In this document: piece after piece, positions 59,749-60,575 of the stretch
Numbering within the stretch: position 1 is the stretch's first letter
Layout of the letters: the number at the start of each line of letters is the position of its first letter
Assembly (NCBI GenBank): GCA_964488495.1
Contig: CAZAUQ010000006.1
Location: 1 to 60,575, forward strand
Direction of reading: 5' to 3'
Length of the DNA: 60,575 nucleotides
Origin: UBA1402 sp964488495
GTDB lineage: Bacteria > Bacteroidota > Bacteroidia > Bacteroidales > UBA1402
The notes under the pieces: generated by a model
Database searches by the model: none
Seen by the model: the letters and a program-made list of their open reading frames with translations, nothing else
What the model was told of the DNA's origin: nothing
Program-made: the position numbers and the translations under genes

Positions 59749-60575
59749 TCAGCTTAATTCCGTATTGTTGACAAGTTTTCGTCTCAGCTCTGTGCTGTTT
59801 GCATATTGTACAAACGAGAACAGAGGAGTGATATGATTCGAAAACTCCTTTTGAGACCAAACAAGGGTGTTTAAGTTTTTCTCATAGTTCTTGTATTTAT
59901 CAATAAAACGTTTTTTGCTGGTTTTGTTTAAACGGACAGAATCTTTGCATAAAACATAACCCAGCAAGGGCAATCCTTTTTCGACTGGTTGAATAACTGG
60001 AGGTTTTAGAACAAGTTGCAAGCGATTCTGAATATATTCATTAATTCTGTTGTATTTATCTAATAAAACCATTTTACTGTTTTCCCATAGAACCATATCA
60101 TCCATATATCTTAAATAGGCTTTGGTTTTGAGAGTTTCTTTACTAAAGTGATCGGCATGGGCCAACATAAAGTTGGCGAAATATTGACTGCTCAGATTAC
60201 CGATAGGAATGCCACATCCTTGTTTAACGTGATAACTGTCAATGATTTTTGCAAACAGTAAAAGAAGTTTCTTGTCTTTGAATTTATGTTCCAACAGACT
60301 TAACAACAGTTCATGATTAATGCTGTCAAAGTACTTACGGACATCTAATTTGCAGAACCAACGATTCGATTTTGAAAAATGTTTAGCTCTTTCCAAGGCT
60401 GCGTATTGCCCTTTATCAATTCTGGTGGCATAACTATCGTAAATTTGATAGTTTTCAAAGAATCTGTGGCAGACATTCATGATGGCATGATGTAGTACTC
60501 TCTCTCTAAAAGAAGCCGCACAAATAAGCCTCTCTTTAGGGTCGTAAATGCGGAAATAATGATAATCTCCCAAGC
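59749..60575 (-). CDS. Reverse transcriptase of a diversity-generating retroelement, 5' partial
   Basis: At least 275 residues of a reverse transcriptase; the frame is open to the window edge, so the start and some N-terminal residues are outside. Counting from the codon at 60573, motif A is CKLDVRKYFDS (Asp77), motif B is GIPIGNLSSQYFANFML (121-137), motif C is YMDD (156-159), and the late GLPLLGYVL fits motif E. The GNLSSQ form is the DGR signature, where group II intron enzymes have a QGG-x-x-SP pattern. The early YHYFRIYDPKERLICAASFRERVLHH is also DGR-like. The stop codon TGA abuts the template repeat. Together they copy a TR transcript with adenine-specific errors into a target gene; an Avd accessory gene should lie beyond 60575. 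Confidence 0.92.
   Translation of the reverse strand, partial: LGDYHYFRIYDPKERLICAASFRERVLHHAIMNVCHRFFENYQIYDSYATRIDKGQYAALERAKHFSKSNRWFCKLDVRKYFDSINHELLLSLLEHKFKDKKLLLLFAKIIDSYHVKQGCGIPIGNLSSQYFANFMLAHADHFSKETLKTKAYLRYMDDMVLWENSKMVLLDKYNRINEYIQNRLQLVLKPPVIQPVEKGLPLLGYVLCKDSVRLNKTSKKRFIDKYKNYEKNLNTLVWSQKEFSNHITPLFSFVQYANSTELRRKLVNNTELS

Noticed and set aside
59567..59860. A 97-codon minus-strand open frame across the template repeat
   Set aside because: It overlaps the end of the RT gene in another frame and is a Gln-rich reading of the AAC-rich repeat; the repeat is a non-coding DGR template.
59749..60575. RT as a group II intron or retron enzyme
   Set aside because: Motif B is GNLSSQ rather than the intron QGG-x-x-SP form, no intron domain V/VI or maturase part is seen, and no msr/msd-like RNA is visible; the adjacent AAY-rich repeat fits a DGR.
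1..60575. CRISPR arrays, insertion sequences, prophage structural genes, rRNA operons
   Set aside because: I looked for repeat-spacer patterns, transposases, terminal inverted repeats, phage proteins and rRNA motifs and found none apart from the retroelement at the right edge.

Overview
The window looks like a chromosomal segment of a Bacteroidales bacterium (phylum Bacteroidota). The evidence is gene content and order typical of that group (coaX-OMP-TPR-lptC-ppiD, lptE-TPR-secG, nusB-yajC-ybbR-coaE-DUF5606, recR-membrane protein-GNAT, and DUF3276, DUF3127, DUF4837 and DUF5606 proteins). It also has lineage-type extensions of bS16 and NusB, and many copies of the Bacteroidota -7 promoter box TAnnTTTG, several with a TTTG -33 box 18-22 bases upstream. 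A 100-N gap shows that it comes from a draft assembly.

Layout. (1) 1-15.2 kb: six plus-strand exported carbohydrate-active genes (GH127-type, GH2 beta-galactosidase-like, GH106-type, SASA esterase, DUF5703 glycosidase-like, second GH2), followed by a GntR-type regulator with a sugar-sensor-like domain. This fits the enzyme part of a polysaccharide utilisation locus for a rhamnose-, arabinose- and galactose-containing acetylated plant glycan; no SusC/SusD pair is visible. (2) 16.2-30.9 kb: housekeeping and envelope genes: coaX, an outer-membrane protein, a TPR protein, lptC, ppiD, rlmN, DUF4837, pdxA, a receiver-less sigma-54 activator, lptE, secG, and an iron/cobalamin-type ABC binding protein with its permease. 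(3) 30.9-38.2 kb: phosphopantetheinyl transferase, ssb, mutY, HU, a 29-residue AURKAIP1/COX24-like ribosomal peptide, ribonuclease G, acyl-CoA synthetase and a CYTH protein. (4) 38.2-49.6 kb: DUF6565-like and DUF3127 proteins, tRNA-Ser(UGA), bS16, membrane pyrophosphatase, recA, the nusB-to-DUF5606 operon, DUF3276, bL25, pth and an S4 protein. (5) 49.6-59.4 kb: acetyltransferases, recR, a sodium/solute symporter, engB, a PAP2 phosphatase, a zinc metallopeptidase, methylglyoxal synthase and delta-1-pyrroline-5-carboxylate dehydrogenase (pruA).

The most interesting part is the right edge (59.48-60.58 kb). A reverse transcriptase with the GNLSSQ motif of diversity-generating retroelements (DGRs) runs off the window. 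Directly behind its stop codon, on the same strand, lies a non-coding template repeat. It would read as the Asn-rich end of a C-type-lectin/formylglycine-enzyme-fold variable protein (GGSWNNNARN ... NNNLGFRLV). A hairpin-plus-T-tract terminator closes the unit. The variable protein and any Avd gene are not in the window and would be expected beyond base 60575 or elsewhere in the genome.

The N gap in pruA looks like an assembly artefact. The same 55 bases flank it on both sides, and merging them restores a 544-residue PruA with a natural C-terminus. The apparent longer reading frame through the gap is not real.
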